A DNA stretch of 64,000 nt. It comes from Chitinophaga filiformis (GTDB taxonomy: Bacteria; Bacteroidota; Bacteroidia; Chitinophagales; Chitinophagaceae). Every line of letters begins with the position of its first letter. The stretch's first letter is position 1. The stretch is from positions 3,389,001 through 3,453,000 of the forward strand of contig NZ_CP095855.1 of NCBI RefSeq assembly GCF_023100805.1. Reading direction: 5' to 3'. Positions 33,437-42,179 of this stretch are shown piece by piece. Both the position numbers and the translations under genes were made by a program. The notes under the pieces were generated by a model. The model saw nothing but the letters and a program-made list of their open reading frames with translations, did no database searches and was not told where the DNA came from.

Positions 33437-33843
33437 GATTATATATCGGCAGGCGGTGTTCGTAGCGTATGGCAAATGCACGACCTGGAGGTATTCGATA
33501 AGAGATTAAAGGCGCTGGAAGCTAAAGTGGCCCAGGAAGGCATTATCCTTACGGAAGCCCAGATGATAGCTCTTGAGCGTAAAAAGGAAAAAAGAGAAGC
33601 TTACGGTGAGATTGAAACCGAACACCCTGGTTATCTGGGAGCACAGGATACTTATTAGGAAGAGTTTACGTTATCGCATTCCGCAAGCGACTTTACACCA
33701 CATTGGAGCAGCTGCAGGCCGACTTAGATAGTTGGCTCAATTACTATAATAATGAGCGGCCACGTAGCGGAAAATACTGTTACGGTAAAACACCCATGGA
33801 GACTTTTATGGCAATTAAGCATCTGGCCAAGGGAAACAACTAA
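33437..33843 (+). pseudogene. Second IS481-family transposase remnant, inverted and internally deleted
   Basis: On + the reading QIDYISAGGVRSVWQMHDLE then KRLKALEAKVAQEGIILTEA and HPGYLGAQDTY stops at about 33658. The same family continues after a deletion as FRKRLYTTLEQLQADLDSWL then NNERPRSGKYCYGKTPMETF and ends at TAA 33841-33843. The DDE catalytic core is lost between the two parts. It is related to, but clearly different from, the left copy at 30824-31571 and points the other way. Terminal-like sequence CTGTCAGATCAAATATTGAC lies at about 33889-33908. Confidence 0.7.
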
Positions 33844-33990
33844 ATCAGTTATCTTTAGTTAAAATTTAATCATACAAAATCCCTTGCACTGTCAGATCAA
33901 ATATTGACTATTGCAATTTATAAGTTAATTTCAATATATATACCATACTAATATTCCTTATATCGTACTTATACACCTCAATTAGCCTGC

Positions 33991-34107
33991 ATGGATATCA
34001 GTGATAATACAACCAAGATTATTTTAGCAGTAATGGGTCTAATCACTGCGTTCTTTGCCGGGAAGTTTATTGTTAACAAATTTTCAAGGAGAAAATCTAT
34101 CAAGTAG
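33991..34107 (+). CDS. Small single-pass membrane peptide (38 aa)
   Basis: MDISDNTTKIILAVMGLITA followed by FFAGKFIVNKFSRRKSIK. It has one membrane helix (about 9-29) and a basic cytoplasmic tail. No clear ribosome-binding site is visible (TAGCCTGC before the ATG). The frame stays open past the TAG at 34105-34107 for 24 more codons (INNTVSKESLDF...), so the stop may be recent. It is convergent to the nucleotidyltransferase gene. Role unknown; it may be a relic. Confidence 0.35.
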   Translation: MDISDNTTKIILAVMGLITAFFAGKFIVNKFSRRKSIK

Positions 34108-34178
34108 ATTAACAATACGGTATCTAAAGAAAGTCTTGATTTCAGTCCTTTCTTAGACGGCATTGGTGATTTGTTTTT

Positions 34179-34991
34179 TTAGTCAGTAAAAAGTTGAAAT
34201 TGTTGATTATTTCTATCAGGATCTTTGTGAGAGGGAGGATTATATATTTCTTTGATCAGGAGGTCGATAATAGACTCTGATAGATAGTCTTGATACTTTT
34301 GATATTTATTTAAAAGTTGTACTAATTTAAAAGTATAATTTTGATCTACTTGAGATAAATAATTCAACTGTTCTAAAATGTATTTCCGTAATTGAACTGA
34401 GTATGATAATCCATATTTTCTTCTAAGGTAAAATGCTCTTAAAACATTCGCCTCTCTTGTCGGGTTTAATTTTTTATACTTTGAGTTTTTCTTTAAAATA
34501 TCTAGCTCTTTATTGATAGCACAAAAATTGTAATGCTTGAAACTGCTCCTAAACTTATGAAGATCTAAAACAAGAGAATCATAATTAAAAAAAGTCCCCT
34601 CAGCAATTTTTTCAACATAATTTGCTTCAATATTTTTAACGAGCTCCTTTTTAAACGCCCAGTTATCATCGATACTCCATACATCGATTGCGATTTTTTC
34701 TAACTGTATTTTGTATCCTCCTAAACGGTTCTCAGCAAATTCCTTAAAGCAAAGTCTAACAGTATCATCCAATTCATCTTTACTCATTCTAACAATTAAA
34801 TCAAGGTCCCTTGGTTTTTCCCCGTTTATAACATTTCGGAGAAATCCACCAACGATATAAATATTGTGAAATAAACTTATCTCATATATAAATTTATTTA
34901 GAGAAGGGTTTTCCTCGCGCGTTTTTTCAAACTGTGCGAGGAAAATCCTTTTGAATTCTTTTTTATTTTGAGTTTCTCGTAATACCATCAT
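34179..34991 (-). CDS. Short CCA-enzyme-like nucleotidyltransferase
   Basis: 270 aa. The N-terminal half has a poly(A)-polymerase/CCA-enzyme type head: IYIVGGFLRNVINGEKPRDL with the metal-binding Asp pair at 62 and 64 and a third acidic residue at Asp 103 (IAIDVWSI). The usual GG-x-VRD is GGFLRN here. The second half has NPTREANVLRAFYLRRKYGL, like the second domain of CCA enzymes, but the C-terminal RNA-binding part is much shorter than in the housekeeping enzyme at 40626-42059. It overlaps the dGTPase-like gene by one base (TAATG), so the two are translated together. A role in tRNA or nucleotide modification is inference. Confidence 0.75.
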   Translation of the reverse strand: MMVLRETQNKKEFKRIFLAQFEKTREENPSLNKFIYEISLFHNIYIVGGFLRNVINGEKPRDLDLIVRMSKDELDDTVRLCFKEFAENRLGGYKIQLEKIAIDVWSIDDNWAFKKELVKNIEANYVEKIAEGTFFNYDSLVLDLHKFRSSFKHYNFCAINKELDILKKNSKYKKLNPTREANVLRAFYLRRKYGLSYSVQLRKYILEQLNYLSQVDQNYTFKLVQLLNKYQKYQDYLSESIIDLLIKEIYNPPSHKDPDRNNQQFQLFTD

Positions 34992-36373
34992 TATAAGGCA
35001 ATACCCTTCAGTTTTTGGTAATATTTTAGTGCATACGAGTCAGTCATGCCACTTATGAAATCAATTATTAGTTGGAACCTTCTATATTCATGATTAGTTC
35101 CAGAATAAATAGTAGAATGGGTCTCAAACATATGCCGTAGACTGTAGGAAATCATATTGTACAATCTAGACTCGTAATTATTACCATTGCTATTAAAATT
35201 GTTATTTAGACTTGCTGGTACAAAGATATTCAACAAGCCTTGAATTACTTCCCAGCCAGCCAATTCTGCTTGTATAATTCCCTTATGCTTAAAAACCAGA
35301 GTAGAAAGATTTTGATATGCTTTCCTAATATTTTTGGCAGCACAGTTCGATATTAACTCAGTTTTATACTCTCCATTCATGATTAATGAATAGTTAGCTA
35401 AAAACTCATTTATTGTCTCTTGGATCATTATTGCCTGTGTAAATATTCTGAATTTGTTAACAGTCAAATTTAACCGATCAGATCCATTTGCTTTGAATGT
35501 GCCATAAATATTTTTAAGTTCCATAAGCGTTTTTTCTTCAAGCTCGGTTCCTCCCTTTAGCGATAGTTCAAATGTTTCGTAAATGCTCTCGAAATCCAAT
35601 GTTCCAAGCTTTACACCGTCTTCAATATCTGCTGCAGAGTAGGCAATATCATCAGCTGCCTCAAGCAGGAAAACAACAGGGTGCCGTTCATTTTTTAAGC
35701 CTAGTTTATTCGAAATATGATTATAGTCATCTTCTTCTGTAAGAAAATATCCAAATTTTTTGTCCGCAATATTGCCAGTAGTTTTTCCTTTATTACCCTT
35801 GACCGAATTCCTTGGGTATTTAATTATGCTGGCTAATGTAGGAAGAGTTAAATTATAGCTGTATTCATCGCCTAGATATTGAAGTTTGCGGAGAATTCGC
35901 AGGGTTTGTACATTCCCATCAAAATATATAAAATCATTTTTTTCTTGTTCTGTCCACAGATTACCTTTATTTCCGTCCGTAAAGAATTTTCTAAAGTAGC
36001 TCTTAATTGCAGACTCTCCAAAATGACCGAATGGAGGGTTACCTAAGTCATGAACTAGTCCCGCTACAGCTAATAGTGAAGGAATTTGCCCTATTAATAG
36101 ACCGTCTAATTCCTTTTGCTGTATCAGCGTTTTCTCTACACTTTTTCCAAGTGACCGGGCTATTGATGATACTTCCAAGGAATGAGTTAGTCGAGTTCTA
36201 ATAAAATCACTTTCATGTAGTGGGAAAACCTGGGTTTTATCTTGGAGCCGTCGAGTGAAGGAGCTGGAGATAATTCTGCTATAATCATTCTCAAATGGGT
36301 CTCTGCCATCAAAGTGTTTTAGAGGACTTCTGGGTCTGAAAGTTTCATTCAAAAGAAGTTGATCCCAATTCAT
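34991..36373 (-). CDS. dGTPase-type HD-domain triphosphohydrolase
   Basis: 460 aa from ATG 36373 (MNWDQLLLNETFRPRS); an in-frame ATG at 36415 is less likely. HD-domain residues of the dGTPase family are present: His 64 (RTRLTHSLEV), His 108-Asp 109 (AGLVHDLGNPPFGHFGE) and Asp 241/242 (EAADDIAYSAADIEDG), as well as the N-terminal SSSFTRRLQDKTQVFP. These enzymes cleave dGTP or other dNTPs to the nucleoside and triphosphate. Several bacterial dGTPases protect against phages by starving replication. The gene is the first of the pair with the nucleotidyltransferase, and it is AT-rich, between IS elements and tRNA-Leu. A housekeeping copy could lie elsewhere. Confidence 0.9.
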   Translation of the reverse strand: MNWDQLLLNETFRPRSPLKHFDGRDPFENDYSRIISSSFTRRLQDKTQVFPLHESDFIRTRLTHSLEVSSIARSLGKSVEKTLIQQKELDGLLIGQIPSLLAVAGLVHDLGNPPFGHFGESAIKSYFRKFFTDGNKGNLWTEQEKNDFIYFDGNVQTLRILRKLQYLGDEYSYNLTLPTLASIIKYPRNSVKGNKGKTTGNIADKKFGYFLTEEDDYNHISNKLGLKNERHPVVFLLEAADDIAYSAADIEDGVKLGTLDFESIYETFELSLKGGTELEEKTLMELKNIYGTFKANGSDRLNLTVNKFRIFTQAIMIQETINEFLANYSLIMNGEYKTELISNCAAKNIRKAYQNLSTLVFKHKGIIQAELAGWEVIQGLLNIFVPASLNNNFNSNGNNYESRLYNMISYSLRHMFETHSTIYSGTNHEYRRFQLIIDFISGMTDSYALKYYQKLKGIAL

Positions 36374-36498
36374 AAGTATTTCAATTGGTGAGTAAAAAAT
36401 AGCAAGCAAATGCACGAGGGGTAATGTAAAATAAAGAAATTTGACTCATCCTACAAAGCGTAGTTACGAGGACATGATCCGAATGGTTTTAAAACAAT

Positions 36499-36525
36499 AA
36501 CGCCGGAGATTATGTCTCCGGCGTT
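36499..36525 (-). terminator. Terminator after tRNA-Leu
   Basis: Perfect 11-bp stem AACGCCGGAGA (36499-36509) with TCTCCGGCGTT (36515-36525). On the minus strand it is followed by TATTGTTTT, so it ends the tRNA transcript. Confidence 0.7.
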
Positions 36526-36532
36526 AGCCAAG

Positions 36533-36616
36533 TGCCCAGAACTGGATTCGAACCAGCACACCCTTGCGAGCGCTGCGACCTGAACACAGTGCGTCTACCA
36601 ATTTCGCCATCTGGGC
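36533..36616 (-). tRNA. tRNA-Leu (anticodon CAG)
   Basis: 84 nt on the minus strand. Acceptor stem GCCCAGA with TCTGGGC plus discriminator A; D arm GCG-AAATTGGTAGA-CGC; anticodon stem CTGTG with CGCAG and loop TTCAGGT, giving CAG; a long variable arm, as expected for Leu; T arm CTGGTTCGAATCCAG. The 3' CCA is not encoded. The AT-rich dGTPase/nucleotidyltransferase pair begins just beyond its 3' end, a usual place for insertion of accessory DNA. Confidence 0.95.
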
Positions 36617-36690
36617 AACTGTTTTCCGTGTTAAGGGATTGCAAAGGTAGACACTTTTTCTAAACTTCCAAATTTTTAAACTAAAATTTT

Positions 36691-37827
36691 CTAAAACAAC
36701 CACACACCATTCATCATCGCCACACCACAAGTGGTCTCAAAAGAATTAACGTAGTTGTCCGGTGTACGGCGCCACCACTGGCCCCACATTAAGCCGTTAG
36801 AGTTACGATAGGTCCAGGCCTCAGAAGCATTGTAGTTGAGCCATGTAGCATAGGTGCTTTGCAGGCCATGGTCGCGGACGAACTTACAGGCCCAGCGGGC
36901 GAAGATGGCCTTGAATCCCTGGCAGTCGTCGCAGTCATATTCGTCCGGCAGCAGGCCTTGCGCATTACACATATTCGCCTTCGTGTAGTCCATGGCTTTA
37001 GCGGCCATTGATTTGTAATTACCGGAAGGGAAGGAGCTATGCAACATGCTGCAGGCGCCGATAAAAGTACCTTGTGTATAAGTACGGGCACCTTCCGTGA
37101 TCGTACCGGCAGCATTCATGGCGCCTTTTACTTCACCGGAGGAGGTATACAGCTTGCTCACCATCCAGTCGACGATCATCTTGGCCTTGTCCCGGTAGCT
37201 TGCATCTCCTGTGGCCTGGTACAGGTACATAGCGCAAATCGCCGCCGGAGCATTGACACAGGCGTTTTTCGTGTTGTTGGCAGTGGTCCACCAGAGACCG
37301 CCCCCCAGGTTCGTATCCCAGGCACGGTTCCAGACCATATCGAAGTTATTCTTCGCCATGTCTTTCATACCGCCGTCATTGGTGATCTGAAAGGCGCGGA
37401 TGCACATTAAAGCGCCCCAGATCACATCATCATTATAGATGTTGGAACTCCATAACAGACCGTAGGCGTCTCTCATACCATTATACAGGTACACCATCTT
37501 ATTCCGCAGGTCTGCGTCATTATTGGCCGTATACGCGTCTATCAGCGTCTCAATGGCCTCCGCCTGTCGCCAGAAGTCCATTCTGCCCGTGCGGGTCACA
37601 TCTGAGTAATAATAGGCCTTGAAAGAAGGTCCATAAGTGCCATACTGGTTGTAGAATGCGTTGTTGTAGCACTGCATGGCAAGTAAAGCCTCGGAACGGG
37701 TGGGTTGTGCGGCTAGGCCCTTGGTAACATCTGCAGGAGATAGTTTTTGAACGTCTTTTTTGCCGCAGCTGGTCATAGCGAGGGCAAACAGTAATGCCAA
37801 AATTCGTGGAATTTTCATGTTTTTCAT
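36691..37827 (-). CDS. GH76-family glycoside hydrolase (alpha-1,6-mannanase-like) lipoprotein
   Basis: 378 aa. Lipobox Cys 21 (ALAMTSCGKK), so anchored in a membrane. The alpha-barrel repeats of GH76 are clear: FWRQAEAIETLIDAYTANND, IYNDDVIWGALMCIRAFQIT with the catalytic Asp pair at 133 and 134, and NLGGGLWWTTANNTKNACVN. GH76 enzymes cleave alpha-1,6-mannan; many bacteria use them for yeast mannan. It stands alone, with no SusCD nearby. The stop lies 75 nt from the tRNA gene. Length agrees with the family. Confidence 0.85.
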   Translation of the reverse strand: MKNMKIPRILALLFALAMTSCGKKDVQKLSPADVTKGLAAQPTRSEALLAMQCYNNAFYNQYGTYGPSFKAYYYSDVTRTGRMDFWRQAEAIETLIDAYTANNDADLRNKMVYLYNGMRDAYGLLWSSNIYNDDVIWGALMCIRAFQITNDGGMKDMAKNNFDMVWNRAWDTNLGGGLWWTTANNTKNACVNAPAAICAMYLYQATGDASYRDKAKMIVDWMVSKLYTSSGEVKGAMNAAGTITEGARTYTQGTFIGACSMLHSSFPSGNYKSMAAKAMDYTKANMCNAQGLLPDEYDCDDCQGFKAIFARWACKFVRDHGLQSTYATWLNYNASEAWTYRNSNGLMWGQWWRRTPDNYVNSFETTCGVAMMNGVWLF

Positions 37828-37938
37828 TTTTTATGAGTGAAGGGTTTTACGACGTGGTTCGTGGAATCTCGGGTTTTCAATCTGCTACCTCAATAGGACA
37901 GGCGGGAGGAAAAAATTCCTTACAGGAGCAAAAAATAA

Positions 37939-37965
37939 AAGCCGCTTCCGGGATGGAAGCGGCTT
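37939..37965 (-). terminator. Terminator after dapD
   Basis: Perfect 11-bp stem AAGCCGCTTCC (37939-37949) with GGAAGCGGCTT (37955-37965). On the minus strand TTATTTTTTG follows, 23 nt after the dapD stop. Confidence 0.75.
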
Positions 37966-37987
37966 CAAAAATATATGTGACGCAGGC

Positions 37988-38800
37988 TTATACAGCTACG
38001 TTGAATTCTCTCAGCGTGTCGTTCAAGCTGGTTTTCAGGTCGGTAGACGCTTTACGCTGACCGATGATCAGTGCGCAAGGTACCTGGTATTCGCCGGCAG
38101 GGAATTTCTTGGTGTAGGTACCAGGGATCACTACGCTGCGTGCTGGTACACGGCCTTTATATTCAACCGGTTCCGGACCGCTTACGTCGATGATCTTGGT
38201 GCTCTTGGTCAGTACCACGTTAGCGCCCAGTACCGCTTCTTTTTCTACGATCACACCTTCTACCACGATGCAGCGGGAGCCGAGGAAACAACCATCTTCG
38301 ATGATCACAGGACTTGCCTGCAGTGGTTCCAGTACGCCGCCGATGCCTACGCCACCGCTCAGGTGAACATGTTTACCGATCTGCGCGCAGGAGCCTACGG
38401 TAGCCCAGGTATCCACCATGGTGCCTTCGTCAACATAAGCGCCGATGTTTACGTAAGATGGCATCAGGATAGCGCCCTTACCAATAAAAGAGCCATAACG
38501 GGCTATAGCATGAGGCACTACACGTACGCCCAGGTCCTTGTAGCGGGATTTCAGTTTCATTTTGTCAAAGAACTCGAAAGGTCCCAGATCTATGGTCTCC
38601 ATTGGCTGGATAGAGAAGTACATCAAAATGGCCTGTTTGATCCATTCGTTTACTATCCATCCGTTCTCGCCCGGTTCGGCCACTCTGCTTTTGCCTTTGT
38701 CTACAGCTTCGATCACACATTTTACTGCATCACTGTATTGTGATTCCTGCAATAAAGCGCGATTCTCCCAGGCTGCTTTTATTAGTTCTTTTAGCTCCAT
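37988..38800 (-). CDS. dapD: 2,3,4,5-tetrahydropyridine-2,6-dicarboxylate N-succinyltransferase
   Basis: 270 aa from ATG 38800 (MELKELIKAAWENRALLQES). The N-terminal helical part is followed by a left-handed parallel beta-helix with hexapeptide repeats (YVNIGAYVDEGTMVDTWATV, IGKHVHLSGGVGIGGVLEPL, VIIEDGCFLGSRCIVVEGVI), the mark of LpxA-type acyltransferases. DapD transfers succinyl from succinyl-CoA in the lysine and diaminopimelate pathway and so feeds peptidoglycan synthesis. The length matches the family. It is divergent from the glycosyltransferase gene at 38892. Confidence 0.95.
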   Translation of the reverse strand: MELKELIKAAWENRALLQESQYSDAVKCVIEAVDKGKSRVAEPGENGWIVNEWIKQAILMYFSIQPMETIDLGPFEFFDKMKLKSRYKDLGVRVVPHAIARYGSFIGKGAILMPSYVNIGAYVDEGTMVDTWATVGSCAQIGKHVHLSGGVGIGGVLEPLQASPVIIEDGCFLGSRCIVVEGVIVEKEAVLGANVVLTKSTKIIDVSGPEPVEYKGRVPARSVVIPGTYTKKFPAGEYQVPCALIIGQRKASTDLKTSLNDTLREFNVAV

Positions 38801-38891
38801 CGTTGAAAATTTTTTACAAACATAAGGAAAACCTGTTAGTAGTTGCAAGCTGGGCGCGATTCCTTACCTTTACAGCCCTTTAAATGATGCT

Positions 38892-40022
38892 ATGAATATC
38901 GCTTTTGACGCAAAACGGGCCTACCAGAACAATACGGGATTGGGCAATTACAGCCGGACCCTGATTAGCTCCCTGGCTACCTGGTACCCGCAGCATAATT
39001 ATTATCTCTATGCGCCTAAGCTGACCAACATGTATGCCACGGAGGCCTATGCGAACATTCAGCCTGTATTGCCTGAAAAACGGCTGCACCGCTGGTTCCG
39101 CAGCGCGTGGAGAAGCAAATATGTGGTGGGTGAACTGGTGGCCAAAGGCATCGATATCTACCATGGGCTCAGCCACGAGATCCCCTTTGGTATTCATGAA
39201 AGTGGCGTGAAGAGCGTCGTGACCATGCACGATCTTATTTTCGAACGCTATCCCGCACAATACAATCCGATCGACGTACAGACCTACAGAAGAAAGGCAA
39301 AATATGCCTGTCGTTACGCAGATAAAGTCATCGCCATCAGCGAACAGACCAAACAGGATATCATTCAATATTATAAAACTCCGGCAGAGAAAATAGAAGT
39401 GGTTTACCAGAGCTGCGATGAATCTTTTGCCGTTACGCACGACAAGGCTCGTATTGCGCAGATGAAGGAACAGTACGGGCTGCCGGCATCCTATTTCCTG
39501 TATGTAGGGTCCATCATAGAAAGAAAGAACCTCCTGGGCATATTGCAGGCTATGCTGCAGCTGAAAGGAGAGATCGACCTGCCCCTGGTGGTATTGGGAG
39601 GTGGCAGCAGCTATAAGAACAAGGTGAAGGCTTTTGCCGAAAAACACGACCTTTCGGGGCGGATCATCTGGCTGAATGAGAAGGCCAGGATCGCAGATGC
39701 CGATGTGCCATTATTATACCAGGGTGCGGAAGCTTTATTATATCCTTCTATCTTTGAGGGCTTTGGTATCCCCATCCTGGAGGCGCTTTGGAGCCGTACG
39801 CCGGTCATCACTTCCTCCGGGTCCTGTTTCGGGGAAACGGGCGGTGATGCCGCTTTATATGTCAATCCCCTGCAGCCGGCCAGTATTGCAGATGCGATGA
39901 GACGTGTACTGAATGAACAACCATTCGCAGCAGAAATGAGAACAAAAGGATGGGCGCATGCACAACTGTTCAGCCGGGAAAGATGTGCTGCGGCCGTGAT
40001 GAAGGTCTACGAAAGTTTATAA
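38892..40022 (+). CDS. Glycosyltransferase family 4 (GT-B) protein
   Basis: 376 aa. Opens with NIAFDAKRAYQNNTGLGNYS, a typical donor/acceptor site of GT4 enzymes, and the C-terminal Rossmann half has YFLYVGSIIERKNLLGILQA, then LYPSIFEGFGIPILEALWS, where Glu is the donor-binding residue. It transfers a sugar from a nucleotide-sugar to a glycan or lipid. Divergent from dapD; the tsaC-like gene starts 3 nt downstream, so the pair is one operon. Acceptor unknown. Confidence 0.85.
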   Translation: MNIAFDAKRAYQNNTGLGNYSRTLISSLATWYPQHNYYLYAPKLTNMYATEAYANIQPVLPEKRLHRWFRSAWRSKYVVGELVAKGIDIYHGLSHEIPFGIHESGVKSVVTMHDLIFERYPAQYNPIDVQTYRRKAKYACRYADKVIAISEQTKQDIIQYYKTPAEKIEVVYQSCDESFAVTHDKARIAQMKEQYGLPASYFLYVGSIIERKNLLGILQAMLQLKGEIDLPLVVLGGGSSYKNKVKAFAEKHDLSGRIIWLNEKARIADADVPLLYQGAEALLYPSIFEGFGIPILEALWSRTPVITSSGSCFGETGGDAALYVNPLQPASIADAMRRVLNEQPFAAEMRTKGWAHAQLFSRERCAAAVMKVYESL

Positions 40023-40025
40023 ATT

Positions 40026-40595
40026 ATGATCGATTTTGAAAATGATGTAACAGCTTCCCTGCAGGTGTTACGCAGCGGGGGCCTGATCCTCTATCCCACA
40101 GACACCATCTGGGGTATCGGCTGCGATGCGACCGACGAAGCGGCCGTTAGCAAAGTATTTGCCCTCAAACAAAGGCCGGAGGCCAAAAGCCTGGTCATCC
40201 TCCTGGCAGAAGTGCGCGACCTGCTGAAGTATGTGGCGCATACCCCTCCTGATATTGCGGAGATCATCGCAGGCTTTGACCGTCCCACCACTGTCATCTA
40301 TGAAGGGGCGCTTGACCTTGCTCCGAACGTGATCAACAGCGATGGTACTATCGCAATCCGGATCGTACAGGATACCTTCTGCCGCCACCTGATCAAACGC
40401 CTGCGGAAACCATTGGTTTCCACTTCTGCGAACATCAGCGGGCATCCCTCGCCGGCTTCCTTCAGGGAAGTGGAAACAGCCATAAAAGAAGGAGTGGACT
40501 ATGTTATTAACTACCGGCAGGACGATACGACCCCGGCAACGCCCTCCCGGATCATTAAGCTCCTGAAAGATGGCAGTGTTCAGGTGATCAGATAA
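40026..40595 (+). CDS. L-threonylcarbamoyladenylate synthase (Sua5/YciO/YrdC family)
   Basis: 189 aa covering one YrdC domain: LRSGGLILYPTDTIWGIGCD, KVFALKQRPEAKSLVILLAE (the KxR-SK type nucleotide-binding signature), TIAIRIVQD and KPLVSTSANISGHPSP. It makes threonylcarbamoyl-AMP from Thr, bicarbonate and ATP, for the t6A37 modification of tRNAs that read ANN codons. Short YrdC form without the extra Sua5 domain. Starts 3 nt after the glycosyltransferase and is followed by cca, another tRNA gene. Confidence 0.9.
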   Translation: MIDFENDVTASLQVLRSGGLILYPTDTIWGIGCDATDEAAVSKVFALKQRPEAKSLVILLAEVRDLLKYVAHTPPDIAEIIAGFDRPTTVIYEGALDLAPNVINSDGTIAIRIVQDTFCRHLIKRLRKPLVSTSANISGHPSPASFREVETAIKEGVDYVINYRQDDTTPATPSRIIKLLKDGSVQVIR

Positions 40596-40625
40596 AAAAA
40601 CTTACTTTTGCCGTTTTATTCATTT

Positions 40626-42059
40626 ATGATCAGCAGAAAGCCTATAGATATTCCCTGTACTTTACAGGAACGGAAAGTGTTGGAACAGATAGCATTAGCG
40701 GCCCACGAACTGGGTACGCCCTGCTACCTGATCGGCGGCTTTGTGCGGGATAAAATACTGAACAGGCGTACCAAAGATATGGACATTGTATGCGTGGGGG
40801 ACGGTATCGCCCTTGCTCATAAGGTGGCCGGATATTTTGATAATGCGAAGGTTAGCTTCTTCAAAACCTATGGTACGGCACAGGTCAAATGGAACGACCT
40901 GGAAATCGAGTTTGTGGGCGCCAGAAGAGAAAGCTATCGCCACGACTCCCGGAACCCGGATGTGGAACCCGGTACCCTCAAAGATGACCAGCTTCGCCGC
41001 GACTTTACCATCAATGCCCTGGCTATCAGCCTCAATGAAGCTGATTACGGCAGCCTGGTAGATCCCTTTGGCGGTATTACCGACCTGGAGGCGAAGATCA
41101 TCAGAACACCACTGGAACCGGCACAGACCTTCATCGATGATCCCCTGCGGATGATGCGCGCCATACGCTTTGCGTCACAACTGCAGTTCACCATCTCCGA
41201 AGAAGCCTTCAGAGGTATCAAAGAGAATGCAGAACGCATCAAGATCATCTCTCAGGAACGGATCTCAGACGAATTCAATAAGATCATGCTGTCGCCCGTG
41301 CCTTCCGTAGGCCTCGACCTGCTTTATAAAGCCGGCATTATGAAAATCATACTGCCGCAGATGGTAGACCTCGTAGGGGTGGAAACGGTTGACGGAAAAG
41401 GGCATAAGGATAATTTCTATCATACCCTGCAGGTGGTGGACAACATCTCCCGCCATACCAAAGACCTCTGGCTGCGTTGGGCCGCTTTGCTGCATGATAT
41501 CGGCAAACCCGCCACCAAACGCTTTGAGCAGGGACATGGCTGGACCTTCCACGGACACGATGCGGTGGGAGGGAAGATGGTACCCCGTATCTTCACCAAA
41601 CTGAAACTACCGCTGCATGAGAATATGCGACTGGTAAAGAAGCTGGTGGAACTGCATCTTCGCCCTATCAGCCTCACAAAAGAGAATATAACCGACTCTG
41701 CTATACGCAGATTGCTCTTTGACGCTGGTGATGATATAGATGGCCTGATGATGCTCTGCGAAGCAGATATCACCTCCAAGAATAAAGTGAAGGTAAAGCG
41801 CTACCTAGAGAACTTTGAACTGGTGCGCCAGCGACTGAAAGAGGTGGAAGAAAGTGACCGTATCCGCAACTGGCAACCACCCGTTACGGGAGAGATCATT
41901 ATGGAAACTTTCGGCCTTACGCCTTCCAGGGCCGTGGGCGATCTGAAAAATGCCATCCGCGAGGCTATCCTGGACGGGATCATTCCCAATACCTACGATG
42001 CGGCTTTCGCATTCCTGCTTGAAAAGGCGAAAGAGATGGATTTGACACCAGTTAAATAA
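40626..42059 (+). CDS. cca: CCA tRNA nucleotidyltransferase with HD domain
   Basis: 477 aa from ATG 40626 ([11 protein letters not shown]); a TTG in frame at 40608 lies too close to the previous gene. Class II head: [20 protein letters not shown] then DIVCVGDG with the metal-binding Asp pair, followed by the [15 protein letters not shown] motif and the neck. The C-terminal third has an HD phosphohydrolase ([20 protein letters not shown]). It adds or repairs the 3' CCA of tRNAs, needed here because the Leu tRNA gene does not encode CCA. Full length, so this is the housekeeping copy; the short nucleotidyltransferase at 34179 is a distinct protein. Confidence 0.95.
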   Translation: MISRKPIDIPCTLQERKVLEQIALAAHELGTPCYLIGGFVRDKILNRRTKDMDIVCVGDGIALAHKVAGYFDNAKVSFFKTYGTAQVKWNDLEIEFVGARRESYRHDSRNPDVEPGTLKDDQLRRDFTINALAISLNEADYGSLVDPFGGITDLEAKIIRTPLEPAQTFIDDPLRMMRAIRFASQLQFTISEEAFRGIKENAERIKIISQERISDEFNKIMLSPVPSVGLDLLYKAGIMKIILPQMVDLVGVETVDGKGHKDNFYHTLQVVDNISRHTKDLWLRWAALLHDIGKPATKRFEQGHGWTFHGHDAVGGKMVPRIFTKLKLPLHENMRLVKKLVELHLRPISLTKENITDSAIRRLLFDAGDDIDGLMMLCEADITSKNKVKVKRYLENFELVRQRLKEVEESDRIRNWQPPVTGEIIMETFGLTPSRAVGDLKNAIREAILDGIIPNTYDAAFAFLLEKAKEMDLTPVK

Positions 42060-42179
42060 AAATGTTAATTTAGTAGTGTTAATTAATGTTAACGCTGCCT
42101 TTTTCAGGATCGGGTGTGATGTTTGTAATATTGATCTCATCCTGGAAATACCAGATTATTAATAAAATCCTTTATTGTC

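Noticed and set aside
36533..36616. Attachment site of an integrated element at tRNA-Leu
   Set aside because: No duplicated tRNA 3' end and no integrase gene was found in the window, so integration at this tRNA is not shown.
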